51,753 nucleotides of DNA from Armatimonadota bacterium (GTDB lineage Bacteria; Armatimonadota; Fimbriimonadia; Fimbriimonadales; Fimbriimonadaceae), in the NCBI GenBank assembly GCA_016223145.1, contig JACRPN010000004.1, positions 184,755 through 236,507 on the forward strand, written 5' to 3'. The notes under the pieces are model-generated. The model searched no databases. It saw nothing but the letters and a program-made list of their open reading frames with translations, and had not been told where the DNA came from. Positions 8,257-16,318 of this stretch are shown here, in pieces. Each line of letters opens with the position of its first letter. The stretch's first letter is position 1. Both the position numbers and the translations under genes were made by a program.

Positions 8257-9246
8257 CTACTTGTATCGGACCGTCAACTCCTGTTGGGCTCCGACGTTTC
8301 CGGCTCTGTCTCGAACGTTTACCACAATCTTGAACTCTTTGGGAAGCGACTTGGTCCATCGCAGCCTTCCCGACCATCGCATCGTGTTGCCGCCGGCGTT
8401 CTTGAACGAGGACCGAGACACCCGGCCCAAGTACGCGCCATCCAGCGTGCGGGCCACCACGTCCACCCCCGTAAAGTCCATGTTTGAGCCGCTGCCATCC
8501 TGCACATCCACGGCGACAGAGACGTTGGACTTGGGCCTGAGGGCAACTCCGGCCAATGGCTGAACGATGGTGGCGGATGGCGGTATGCGGTCGATGGTTA
8601 CGGTCACCGACTGGGTGGCTTCATTCTGGGCTTCGTCTCGAAGGCGAATCGAAATCGTCTGGTTGCCGTCGTTGATGATGCCGCTTGTGTCCCAACTGAC
8701 GGTGAAGGTGCCGTTGGTTAACGTCGTGCCCGTGTTGTTCGGGATGTCCTGGTTGTTGATCTGGACGCGATAGTCCTTGAAGTTGCCCTCAAGTACCTTG
8801 ACGATGATCGGCACGATCCCGCGAACGAAGGCGTTGTTGGTGGGGTTGAACTGGAGGAACTTGGGCTTTTGCACGTCCACGGTCACGTTGATAACCGCTG
8901 TGCCAAACACTACGTTGGTGTCCTTTCGGGTTCCGGTGACGGTGATCTTGTAGGCGCCCTCAGGGGCCGATTCGCTAAAGTTCAGGGCAAGATTATTGTC
9001 CACTTTGCCGTCGGCGTTCGGCGTGAAGTTCCCTTCGATGTTGGTGATGCCGCCACCTGGACCCTCGACCTTTGCCTTGATTAGAACCTCGACGTTTACA
9101 CCCGTGGCGGTGAACTTGATCTGGTTCGATTGGCCGAGGAACGCGCCTTCCGTCGGGGAGGTTACGGTTAGCGTCTGGCAAATTCCGCTGCACGCGATTG
9201 CCATCCCGATCAGCGCTATGGCTGCCCTAAGCTGTCCAATACTCAT
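8257..9246 (-). CDS. Secreted multi-domain Ig-like protein
   Basis: 329 residues. A signal peptide spans residues ~1-24 (hydrophobic IALIGMAIACSGICQ). The mature part is built of beta-rich Ig-like repeats. Domain 1 (about 25-130) begins LTVTSPTEGAFLGQSNQIKF; domain 2 (about 131-225) ends ATQSVTVTIDRIPPSATIVQP; domain 3 (about 226-329) carries VRDRAGNVGAQQELTV. The DRAGN/DEAQN turn followed by VTV strands is typical of bacterial Ig-like and Big-type folds in surface and adhesion proteins. No enzymatic motif is visible. It is the first gene of the minus-strand operon leading to the outer-membrane and caspase-like genes, so it may form part of a surface complex with them. The fold is fairly sure; the function is unknown. 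Confidence 0.75.
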   Translation of the reverse strand: MSIGQLRAAIALIGMAIACSGICQTLTVTSPTEGAFLGQSNQIKFTATGVNVEVLIKAKVEGPGGGITNIEGNFTPNADGKVDNNLALNFSESAPEGAYKITVTGTRKDTNVVFGTAVINVTVDVQKPKFLQFNPTNNAFVRGIVPIIVKVLEGNFKDYRVQINNQDIPNNTGTTLTNGTFTVSWDTSGIINDGNQTISIRLRDEAQNEATQSVTVTIDRIPPSATIVQPLAGVALRPKSNVSVAVDVQDGSGSNMDFTGVDVVARTLDGAYLGRVSRSSFKNAGGNTMRWSGRLRWTKSLPKEFKIVVNVRDRAGNVGAQQELTVRYK

Positions 9247-9641
9247 CCTTCTCCGGTCCTTTTCATTCCAGCACGCTTGGCTTGAGACTCCTATTGTCCC
9301 TTATTCTGGGGCGCCGGGTCAAACTTCCACAGCGCACAAGCACAAAGAGAGCACGGCCTATGCAGCCTGGCCGCGAAATCCGCGCACTCTGTAGATAGAC
9401 GGTTCGGGAGAGCATTCCGATCCGTTGTCTTCGCCCATGAGCCCAGGCAACCTTGTGAGATCGGAGTCCAGGACTTCCCTGGGCTGCCGAGGCCACACCG
9501 GCGCCAAATGTCTCGGCGCAGTCCCTTTCGGCGAGATATTGGCCCTTCAGTCTCTCAGGATGGGCAGTCGCCCTGCCAAAGATAGAGAAGGAGCCTCGCA
9601 CGCTTGACGAGGGGGCAATAGCGCCCGGAGGTCAACTCTGC
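9247..9641. other. 395-bp divergent intergenic region
   Basis: This gap separates the start of the minus-strand envelope operon from the plus-strand HDOD gene, so it must hold promoters for both. I found no convincing -35/-10 pair or terminator. Short open frames here have no recognisable protein character. A stretch at about 9334-9390 resembles parts of a c-di-GMP-I riboswitch, but too loosely to call. Confidence 0.4.
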
Positions 9642-10616
9642 ATGCAAGAAAACCCGTCCAACATTGTCGAATTAAGAAGCCGGCTGGCCGACAGGCAAGC
9701 TCCGAGCGACGCGCCACCACAGGCAACGGACGTGAACGAGGAGCAGAGCCTTCAGGAATGGAGGTCCCACTCGGTTCGGTTCCTGGTCAGGCGATCCATC
9801 CAGGACCTGCCTGCCCCTCCGGCCGTGCTCATGCGCATCCTCCACTGCTCAGAACAAGAGAACACCAGCGCCGCCGAACTCGAAAAGATGATTGCGACCG
9901 ATCAGGCGCTTTCAGCCAAGGTCTTGCGCGTGGTCAATTCGGCGTACTACGGGCTTTCGGGTAGGGTGTCCAGCCTTAGCCAAGCTATTGTCATCGTGGG
10001 GATGCAGCAAGTTCGCAATCTGGCGCTCTCGATCGCATCGCTCAGCATGATCAAGGCGACGACCTCACGTCAGCGGGCCTTGCACCAGAGGTTCTGGCGA
10101 CAGAGTCTTGGCGCGGCCATCGGCGCCCAGGAGCTGGCTCGCAAGAAGCAGATGCCCGCGAAAGCCATCGAGGAAGCGTACGTTGGAGGGCTCCTTCACG
10201 ACGTTGGGAGGCTCTTCCTATTTACGAACTTCACCGACACCCACCTCGATGTCGCCAGCCGGGCGGAACGCGATGGCCGCCCCCTGCCAGACGTCGAGCT
10301 TGAGACCTTTGGGGTCACCCACATGGAGGTTGGCGAGGAACTCGCCATCAACTGGAACTTCCCTCCGCACCTGACGGCTTGCATCCGCGACCACCACGGC
10401 CCGTTCGACGCCTCAACCGCCCCAGGACTCCTCGTCATTCACCTGGCGGACCTAGCCGCAGAGCTGGCCTTCGAAGAGCAAGCCCCGTCCATCCCGATGG
10501 ATCCTGCCGCAGCTCAGTGGGCAGACTTCAGCGACGAGAGTCTAGCCGCCTTTGCGCAGGTGGTCAAAGAAAAGGTCGAGGCCTGTGAGGGCGTGGTGAT
10601 GAGCGAAGCGGCTTAG
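9642..10616 (+). CDS. HDOD domain signalling protein
   Basis: 324 residues, soluble. After a variable N-terminus of ~45 residues comes an HDOD domain (about 55-255): IQDLPAPPAVLMRILHCSEQENTSAAELEKMI, then TDQALSAKVLRVVNSAYYG, SLSQAIVIVGMQQVRNLALS and YVGGLLHDVGRLFLFTNF, with ITWNFP-like ELAINWNFPPHLTACIRDHH. HDOD proteins are HD-superfamily relatives that usually lack full phosphohydrolase activity and act as adaptors in motility, c-di-GMP and stress signalling. The ATG at 9642 follows GGAGG at 9627-9631. It lies 26 bp before fliD, so cotranscription with the flagellar cap gene is likely and links it to motility. Partner unknown. Confidence 0.88.
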   Translation: MQENPSNIVELRSRLADRQAPSDAPPQATDVNEEQSLQEWRSHSVRFLVRRSIQDLPAPPAVLMRILHCSEQENTSAAELEKMIATDQALSAKVLRVVNSAYYGLSGRVSSLSQAIVIVGMQQVRNLALSIASLSMIKATTSRQRALHQRFWRQSLGAAIGAQELARKKQMPAKAIEEAYVGGLLHDVGRLFLFTNFTDTHLDVASRAERDGRPLPDVELETFGVTHMEVGEELAINWNFPPHLTACIRDHHGPFDASTAPGLLVIHLADLAAELAFEEQAPSIPMDPAAAQWADFSDESLAAFAQVVKEKVEACEGVVMSEAA

Positions 10617-10642
10617 CCCTCGGCAGGCAGAGAGAAAACAGC

Positions 10643-12886
10643 ATGAGCATTTCCGGCGTGACCTTTAGCGGCCTGAGCAGTGGAATCGACAGCGATTCCA
10701 TCATCCAGCGATTGCTGACCATCGAAGCGCAGCCGATCGGCCGCCTCCAGAACCAGCAGCAGCAGATTCGCAGCCGGCAAACGCTTCTCCAGCAGCTTAA
10801 GGGTCTGATGGGGACGATGAGCGGAGCGGCCATGAGTTTGAACTCGGCTCAGGCCTTTTCGCCCGTTTCTGCCAAGTCCTCCGACGAAGAGGTCGCGACG
10901 CTCTCCGCAGGCACCAATGCGACCGCCGGTACCTACAATCTTACGGTATCCAAATTAGCCACATCGCACAAGATCTCGACAACCGCTCAGACGGACGTCT
11001 CCAGCGCCCTCAGCCTGTCCGGGCTCCTCGTGATCAACGGCAAAGGGGTCACCGTCGAAGCCTCCGATTCCTTGACCGCTCTTGCGCAAAAGATAAACTC
11101 CGCGCAGGCAAACGTGGTTGCAAGCGTCATCAACGGAGGCACCGGCGCCGCGTACCTGACATTGACATCCGGCGATCCGGGCGCCGACAACAAGGTCCAG
11201 ATCTCGGACGCGAGCGGAACCGTCGCCTCGACGCTTGGCCTGGCGAGCGGAAGCGCCTCCATACGCGAAGCCATCACCAACGGCGCGACATCCGCGGGCT
11301 TTGAGAGCTCGACCACCGCCATCGGAGAGCTTTGGGGGACGACGGGGCTCTCCAGCGCAGGATTCACGATCAATGGGGTCTCGGTCTCGGTAAACCTGCA
11401 AACCCAGAGCCTCGCTGACCTGGTGAACACGATCAACGCCGCAGGAACCGGGGCAACGGCAAGCGTCCGCTCGGAAGAAACCGATGGTGTCACCTCCTAC
11501 TATTTGGACATCACCGGCGCCTCGACTCCAACCTTTGTCGACACGGACGGGGCCCTGGCCGCTCTCGGCATCCTGCAGAAAGGCTATGGCAACCAGTTGA
11601 TCGCGGCCCAGGACGCGGAGTTTACGCTGGATGGTGTGAGCCTCACGAGCAGCACGAACTCGGTCACCGAAGTCATTCCGGACGTGACGCTGAACCTGCT
11701 CAAAGCCAACGTCACCACCCCAGAAGCCTCGGTCCTGACCTTGACCCAAGACAACACGGCTGTCAAGGACAAGGTAAAGGAGTATGTCAACGCCTACAAC
11801 GGGATCATCGATTTCATCAAGTCGAACACGAGCTTTGACAAGGAGACCTATGCAGCCGGGCAGCTCTTCGGCGATTCGCTCGTGCAGCAGGTGGAGGATA
11901 CGCTTTCAAACCTCATCTTTTCGGATGTTGACGGACTCACTACGGCTTATGACAACGTGGCGCAGCTTGGGTTCTCGTTTGGCGATGGCGGCAAGCTGAA
12001 GCTTGATGAAGCTGCATTGGACAAGGCACTTGCCACAAATCCGTCGGCCGTGGCCGCGGTGTTCATCGCCAAGGGGCAAACCACGGTATCCAGCCTGCAA
12101 TACGTGTCGAGCACCTCAAAGTCCGTGGCTTCTGGAGTGGGACAGTACGACATCTCCATATCGCAAGTCGCGACGAAAGGGTCCTACACGGCCGAGGCGG
12201 CTCAGACATCAGTCACCGCAACCAGCGAAAACCTAACGTTTAGTGGGAGCCTCTTTGGCAGCACAAACTACGTGATGACGGTGCCTAGCGGATCGAGCCA
12301 AACCGCGATTGTCAACCTGATCAACGCGGACGAGAAGTTGAAGGACTTGCTGCTTGCGAGCATCGAGAGCGGCTCGCTGAAACTCACGAGCAAGAAGTAC
12401 GGCGCCAACGGCAACTTCGCGGTTGTGAGCAATGTCGCCGCGGCGGCCAACTCGAGCGGCATTGGCACGTCCAGTGCGGGCGCGGCTGTCACCGGCGTCG
12501 ATGTAGCCGGAACGATTAACGGCGAGACGGCGACGGGGAACGGCCAGTACCTGACCGGAGATTCGGGCAACGACACGACCGACGGTTTGCAGATCCTCTA
12601 CACGGGTACTGCCACGGGCAACGTGGGAAGTCTGACGTTTACAAAGGGAACGGCGGCGCTGATCGAGGAGACCGTCTCAACGTTCACCGACAGCATCACG
12701 GGCTTCTTCACAACGAACGATAAGTCGCTGCAGGACCAAATTGACACGATCGACCAAACCATCAGCGACCTCGAAGAGCGGTTGACGCTCAAACAGCAGC
12801 AACTCAAGCAGAAGTTTGCGGCAATGGAAGCGGCGATGTCCCAGCTCCAGCAGCAGATGAACAGCCTCTCGGCGATCAACAGATAA
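10643..12886 (+). CDS. fliD: Flagellar hook-associated protein 2 (filament cap)
   Basis: 747 residues. The N-terminus has the family opening GVTFSGLSSGIDSDSIIQRLL, then a coiled coil IEAQPIGRLQNQQQQIRSRQ. An FliD_N domain follows (about 40-135, AGTYNLTVSKLATSH). The FliD_C part includes QDAEFTLDGVSLTSSTNSV, VNAYNGIIDFIKSNT and FSFGDGGKLKLDEAALDKAL. The C-terminal coiled coil (about 690-747) reads DQTISDLEERLTLKQQQLKQ and ends the protein, as expected. The cap protein helps flagellin fold at the filament tip. The protein is much longer than typical FliD (about 450-500). An extra block at ~480-660 includes GVGQYDISISQVATKGSYTA, which resembles the FliD_N segment, so an internal domain duplication is likely. 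No other flagellar gene is in the window; downstream lies a repeat island, not fliS. Confidence 0.92.
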   Translation: MSISGVTFSGLSSGIDSDSIIQRLLTIEAQPIGRLQNQQQQIRSRQTLLQQLKGLMGTMSGAAMSLNSAQAFSPVSAKSSDEEVATLSAGTNATAGTYNLTVSKLATSHKISTTAQTDVSSALSLSGLLVINGKGVTVEASDSLTALAQKINSAQANVVASVINGGTGAAYLTLTSGDPGADNKVQISDASGTVASTLGLASGSASIREAITNGATSAGFESSTTAIGELWGTTGLSSAGFTINGVSVSVNLQTQSLADLVNTINAAGTGATASVRSEETDGVTSYYLDITGASTPTFVDTDGALAALGILQKGYGNQLIAAQDAEFTLDGVSLTSSTNSVTEVIPDVTLNLLKANVTTPEASVLTLTQDNTAVKDKVKEYVNAYNGIIDFIKSNTSFDKETYAAGQLFGDSLVQQVEDTLSNLIFSDVDGLTTAYDNVAQLGFSFGDGGKLKLDEAALDKALATNPSAVAAVFIAKGQTTVSSLQYVSSTSKSVASGVGQYDISISQVATKGSYTAEAAQTSVTATSENLTFSGSLFGSTNYVMTVPSGSSQTAIVNLINADEKLKDLLLASIESGSLKLTSKKYGANGNFAVVSNVAAAANSSGIGTSSAGAAVTGVDVAGTINGETATGNGQYLTGDSGNDTTDGLQILYTGTATGNVGSLTFTKGTAALIEETVSTFTDSITGFFTTNDKSLQDQIDTIDQTISDLEERLTLKQQQLKQKFAAMEAAMSQLQQQMNSLSAINR

Positions 12887-13110
12887 TGCCTGGGACATTA
12901 GGCATTACGCATTGAGGCATTAGGGCTTTAGGGCATTAGGCATTGGGCATTAGGGCCAGGGTGAATGGCGACCGTATCCTGGAGCCCCCTCCTTGGTTTT
13001 GCGTAGCGAAACTGAGGAGGGGGTTGGGGGAGGAGACTCCGGCCCAACTCATGGCGCACAACCCCTAACGCCCAATGCCTCAATGCCTAATGCCTAATCC
13101 CTAACCCCTA
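12887..13110. repeat. Inverted arrays of GCATTAG-type heptamers flanking a REP-like palindrome
   Basis: The gap between fliD and the convergent permease gene is almost wholly repetitive. The left arm (12891-12955) is a run of GGCATTAG/GGCATTGG-like units. The right arm (13061-13110) is the reverse complement (CCCAATGCCTCAATGCCTAA) and reaches the stop codon of the permease gene. Between them, 12981-13040 holds a GC-rich hairpin pairing CCCCCTCC with GGAGGGGG, followed by TTGGGGGAGG. The whole could fold into one long hairpin and may end transcription from both sides. Confidence 0.75.
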
Positions 13111-14301
13111 TATCCGCCACAGCACCCGTTCCTTCCCAAACATCATGACTACCAGCCTTAGCGCGATTGCGGCGAGAACCAAATTCACTCCAAGAGTCAC
13201 CAAGAACGGAACCAGTTCGAAGTTCCCGAGCATCGCCGAGCGGAGTACGCTCGCGCTATTCAGGATCGGAACGAAGCTCACCCAAAGCGCCTTTGCGAAG
13301 TCCGTATAGCCGATCACCTGGCTAAAGATCGCCGGCATCAGCACGATGAAGCTCACGAGCGTGAGGTGGCTTTGCGCCTCCCTGGTGTTCCTCGCATAGG
13401 CGCTCACCGCGAGCAATATCCCGGCGAACATCATCGATAAAGGGATGATGACCGTGAGGATAGAGAACACACCGAGCGCCGTCAATTGGACGCCGTTCTC
13501 GAAGAGCTTCTTGGTCATCGCCATCGGCAAACTGGCGGTTACGATCACCGCAACGAGCGACGACACACTGCTGACAAAACAGAGCGTGGTCAGGCTGTAG
13601 AACTTCCCGAGGGCGATCTTAAGCCGCGAGACCGGAGAGATGAACAGAGTCTCCAGCGTCGATCGTTCCTTTTCGCCCGCGACCAAGTCCGAGGCTTGGC
13701 TGAACCCGCCGTAGAAGGCCCAGATGACGATCAGGTAGGGCATCATCCCGGCAAGAAAGCCCCCCATGCCGCCACCCTTCCGCTCGACCGGCTGAGGGTC
13801 GATGAGGATAGGGTTTGCCAGAGCGACGGGCAGATTGTGCTTGGCGAGCGCCGATGCCGTAATGATCTTGCCTTGGGCGAGCGCCCGTTCCTGCACCTTC
13901 GCGAGGGCTATCTGAGACGACGGCTGCTCCTTATCAAAGATCGCCTTGAACCGTGCGAGCTCGCCACGTGCAATCGCGGCGTCGAAATCCGCCGGAAAAA
14001 CCAGCACAACCTTCGCGTCACCCTTGCGGACCATCTCCTCGCCCGCCTTGGCGGAGGCCACTTCGATCAGGTTCGCCTTGCTCTGTTCGCGCAGGTCCTT
14101 GAGGAGCGACGGCTCCGGGCTCACCTTGACGAAGTGGATCTTCTGGCCCTCCTTCTTGCCCACCGTGGACTGGAGAAAGCCGAAGAGCATCACGAACATG
14201 ATGACCAGGAAAACGGGCCCAAAGAGCGCCGACTGGACGACGCGCTTGTCGCGAAGCATCTCGCGCCCTTCTTTGAGAAACACGTGGAACGAGGGGTTCA
14301 C
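13108..14301 (-). CDS. ABC-2 type exporter permease, NatB-like
   Basis: 397 residues. Cytoplasmic N-terminus MNPSFHVFLKEGREMLRDKR, then TM1 at ~22-44 (LFGPVFLVIMFVMLFGFL), a large extracytoplasmic domain (~45-180) and five further membrane segments in the C-terminal half (about 185-210, 235-262, 275-300, 310-335, 355-385). The cytoplasmic stretch ASDLVAGEKERSTLETLFISP is characteristic of the ABC2_membrane_3/NatB family. Its start codon overlaps the stop of the ATP-binding gene (ATGA at 14298-14301), so the two are coupled and form one transporter. NatAB systems export Na+ or drugs; other relatives export unknown compounds, so the substrate is open. The gene ends against a repeat island shared with fliD. 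Confidence 0.88.
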   Translation of the reverse strand: MNPSFHVFLKEGREMLRDKRVVQSALFGPVFLVIMFVMLFGFLQSTVGKKEGQKIHFVKVSPEPSLLKDLREQSKANLIEVASAKAGEEMVRKGDAKVVLVFPADFDAAIARGELARFKAIFDKEQPSSQIALAKVQERALAQGKIITASALAKHNLPVALANPILIDPQPVERKGGGMGGFLAGMMPYLIVIWAFYGGFSQASDLVAGEKERSTLETLFISPVSRLKIALGKFYSLTTLCFVSSVSSLVAVIVTASLPMAMTKKLFENGVQLTALGVFSILTVIIPLSMMFAGILLAVSAYARNTREAQSHLTLVSFIVLMPAIFSQVIGYTDFAKALWVSFVPILNSASVLRSAMLGNFELVPFLVTLGVNLVLAAIALRLVVMMFGKERVLWRI

Positions 14302-15044
14302 GCCGCCACCTGCCCATGCTCCACCAGCTTCAGAAAGGCCTTTTCGAGCGACTGGGCGCCGGTCTCTTCAAGCAACTGCGGTACCGAGCCTTTGCCTCGA
14401 ATCTCCCCTTCGTGGATCACGCCCACGTCGTCGCAGAGCCTTTCGGCCTCGCTCATGATGTGGGTACTGAAGACGATGGTCTTGCCTTGGCCGCGTGCCT
14501 CCTCGATGAACTCGAGCACGGTCTGGCTGGTCACAACATCCAGCCCCACGGTGGGCTCGTCGAAGAACAACACAGGAGGGTCGTGCAGGATCGTCCGCGC
14601 GATGGAAACTCGCTGCTTTTGCCCCGTCGAGAGCTTGTCGCAGAGGCGATCGGCGAACTCGTGGATGCACAGACGGTCCATGACTGCTTCAACCCGCTCC
14701 AGTAGCCGGGTGCCCTCCAGCCCGTATAGCCCGCCAAAAAACCTGAGGAACTCTTTGGGGTTCAGCCTCCCATAGATCGCGGTGGAAGTGGACATGAAGC
14801 CGATCGAAGCTCGGACCTTCTCGGGGTGGGAGGCGACGTCGAATCCTGCCACAGACGCTGTGCCGGCGGTGGGCGTCAGAACCGTCGAGAGCATGCGCAG
14901 AACGGTGGTCTTCCCTGCCCCGTTCACGCCGAGCAACCCATACACCTGCCCGGGATGAGCGGTGAAGCTTACGTCCTTAACCGCCTGGACGACCTTGCCT
15001 TTGTTGTCGACGAAGTCCTTTCGAAGGCCCTTTGTGTGAACCAT
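14298..15044 (-). CDS. ABC transporter ATP-binding protein, NatA-like
   Basis: 248 residues. Walker A GVNGAGKTT at ~39-47; Q-loop region GFMSTSTAIYGRLNPKEFLRFF; ABC signature LSTGQKQRVSIAR near 140; Walker B VLFFDEPTVGLDV near 160; H-loop IVFSTHIMSEAERL near 190. The protein is the cytoplasmic ATPase of the two-gene exporter formed with the overlapping permease. LSTGQ in place of LSGGQ is common in this drug/Na+ exporter subfamily. The gene is divergent from the pilus operon, with a 133-bp intergenic region between them. The family is certain; the transported compound is not. Confidence 0.93.
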   Translation of the reverse strand: MVHTKGLRKDFVDNKGKVVQAVKDVSFTAHPGQVYGLLGVNGAGKTTVLRMLSTVLTPTAGTASVAGFDVASHPEKVRASIGFMSTSTAIYGRLNPKEFLRFFGGLYGLEGTRLLERVEAVMDRLCIHEFADRLCDKLSTGQKQRVSIARTILHDPPVLFFDEPTVGLDVVTSQTVLEFIEEARGQGKTIVFSTHIMSEAERLCDDVGVIHEGEIRGKGSVPQLLEETGAQSLEKAFLKLVEHGQVAA

Positions 15045-15177
15045 GAGCCTTAAGTATGCCGCTTCGATGCGTCGGTGGATGGGCCGAACGATCTACGCTC
15101 TGGCACACCGGAGGCCCCGAACCCGCTTTCAAAAGGGCGGACTGCCGAATCCTGACATAAATGCCGATACATAGGCT

Positions 15178-15651
15178 ATGCGATTGCGCCATCGCCTACA
15201 TGCCGGCACAACGTTGGCCGAACTGATCGTCGCCATCGTGATCACAGCGTCCACAGCGGGCGGAATTCTGGCAGCGACCACGACCTCGGTCCAGCGGATT
15301 AGGAACACCAACTTGCGGGCCATCGCTTTCAATGCGGCGGTCGACCAGGTCGAATGCGCCCGGGTATCGGCACGTCAAGGCGTGCTCGTCGAGGGCACAC
15401 GGACCATCACCATGACGCCAGGGAGCTCGCCCGTGGCTTCCGGCCAAGCTTTGCCCGGCGATCACCTTCCGTCGGTTACCGCCGGAAACTTCGGCGCCAC
15501 GCTGAAAATCACCCGGACGGTCACCCTGGAGGCCGGCGCAACGGACGTCTACAGAGTCTCGGCCAGTGCCGACTGGACGCCCGCTTCCCAAACCGCGACA
15601 GGCTCCACATCATTGGCGGTCGAGACCACGATGAGGTGCCCCTGTGATTAG
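15178..15651 (+). CDS. Type IV minor pilin / pseudopilin
   Basis: 157 residues. A short basic leader (MRLRHRLHAG) is followed by the class III signal TTLAELIVAIVITASTAGG: cleavage after Gly10, a Glu at +5 and a hydrophobic helix, as recognised by prepilin peptidase. The rest is a small beta-rich globular part ending with MRCPCD. It is the first gene of the type IV pilus operon and overlaps the next pilin by 8 bp. Minor pilins of this kind prime pilus assembly or modify adhesion. It is not readily matched to a specific family member (PilE/FimT/PilV-like). Upstream 133 bp must hold the operon promoter, but no convincing box was identified. Confidence 0.8.
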   Translation: MRLRHRLHAGTTLAELIVAIVITASTAGGILAATTTSVQRIRNTNLRAIAFNAAVDQVECARVSARQGVLVEGTRTITMTPGSSPVASGQALPGDHLPSVTAGNFGATLKITRTVTLEAGATDVYRVSASADWTPASQTATGSTSLAVETTMRCPCD

Positions 15652-16318
15652 GCGCCGGGGCTACACCCTCGTTGAGGCTGTTCTTGCGGTCGTGCTGGCC
15701 GGCATGGTCATCGGTACGCTGCTAAGCCTCTATTCGCTCGTGGCTTCCAGGACCGCAAGGTCCTACACCGAGGCCGCCGCCGTCTACCAGGCTTCCACGG
15801 TTGTCGAGTCATTGACCACTACCATCGCGAACGCCACCGACGTCTCGCTGCAGTCTCTGGGCGGCGGGACGGCCATCAAGTGCATCATGCCGGCGACCGG
15901 GCGCTACGCCAATGGCGACGGGATCTACGAGTGGTACGAACCGGAGAAGGTCATCGGGCTGAGTCAGGAGAAGTTCAACACCTATTCGCGGATCTGGTTC
16001 TACTTTGGCAATGAAGCGGGCGCGCCGTCCGCTACAGGCCAGCAGATCCACATGGCGGTGCGTTCGGACGACACAACCCCATCGGCAGCCGATGTGTTGT
16101 GGAGCTGGGAGCACTATCCCGGCACCACCAAGAGCCGATTCGACCTTATCTCAACCTGGACCCTTTCGATCGACGACACACAGAAAGCCCTGACGCTCAC
16201 GGTTACGGCCTCGACCCTAGCGGGCAGCGATCATCAGGCGAGCACGGCTGTGAGCTCGGCCGACAAGTATGAGGTTTCCATCAGCCGAATGGTCATGGCA
16301 AGGAACGCAAGACTATGA
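15644..16318 (+). CDS. Type IV minor pilin / pseudopilin (PilW/PulJ-like)
   Basis: 224 residues from GTG at 15644, inside the last codons of the preceding pilin gene. The N-terminus MIRRRGYTLVEAVLAVVLAG is a textbook prepilin leader: six-residue basic leader, cleavage after Gly6, Glu at +5, hydrophobic helix. The larger, beta-rich C-terminal region and its place as second pseudopilin resemble PilW/PulJ. It overlaps the following gene by 4 bp (ATGA), so translation is coupled. Probably part of the tip-initiation complex of the pilus. Exact orthology cannot be told from sequence alone. Confidence 0.8.
   Translation: MIRRRGYTLVEAVLAVVLAGMVIGTLLSLYSLVASRTARSYTEAAAVYQASTVVESLTTTIANATDVSLQSLGGGTAIKCIMPATGRYANGDGIYEWYEPEKVIGLSQEKFNTYSRIWFYFGNEAGAPSATGQQIHMAVRSDDTTPSAADVLWSWEHYPGTTKSRFDLISTWTLSIDDTQKALTLTVTASTLAGSDHQASTAVSSADKYEVSISRMVMARNARL

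Noticed and set aside
9334-9390. Possible c-di-GMP-I riboswitch upstream of the HDOD gene
   Set aside because: Only fragments such as GCACAAAG and CAGCCTGGCCGCGAAA resemble the consensus; the first hairpin with GGGCAAACC is missing and the stems do not pair. A covariance-model search (Rfam RF01051) would settle it.
9263-9601. 112-codon minus-strand frame in the divergent gap
   Set aside because: Arg/Ser/Gly-rich composition with no hydrophobic pattern or motif and no ribosome site; the region must carry two promoters.
12891-12955. Telomere-like TTAGGG repeats
   Set aside because: TTAGGG appears by chance in the GCATTAGG heptamer array; units are 7 bp, degenerate and mirrored by an inverted arm, in a bacterial chromosome.
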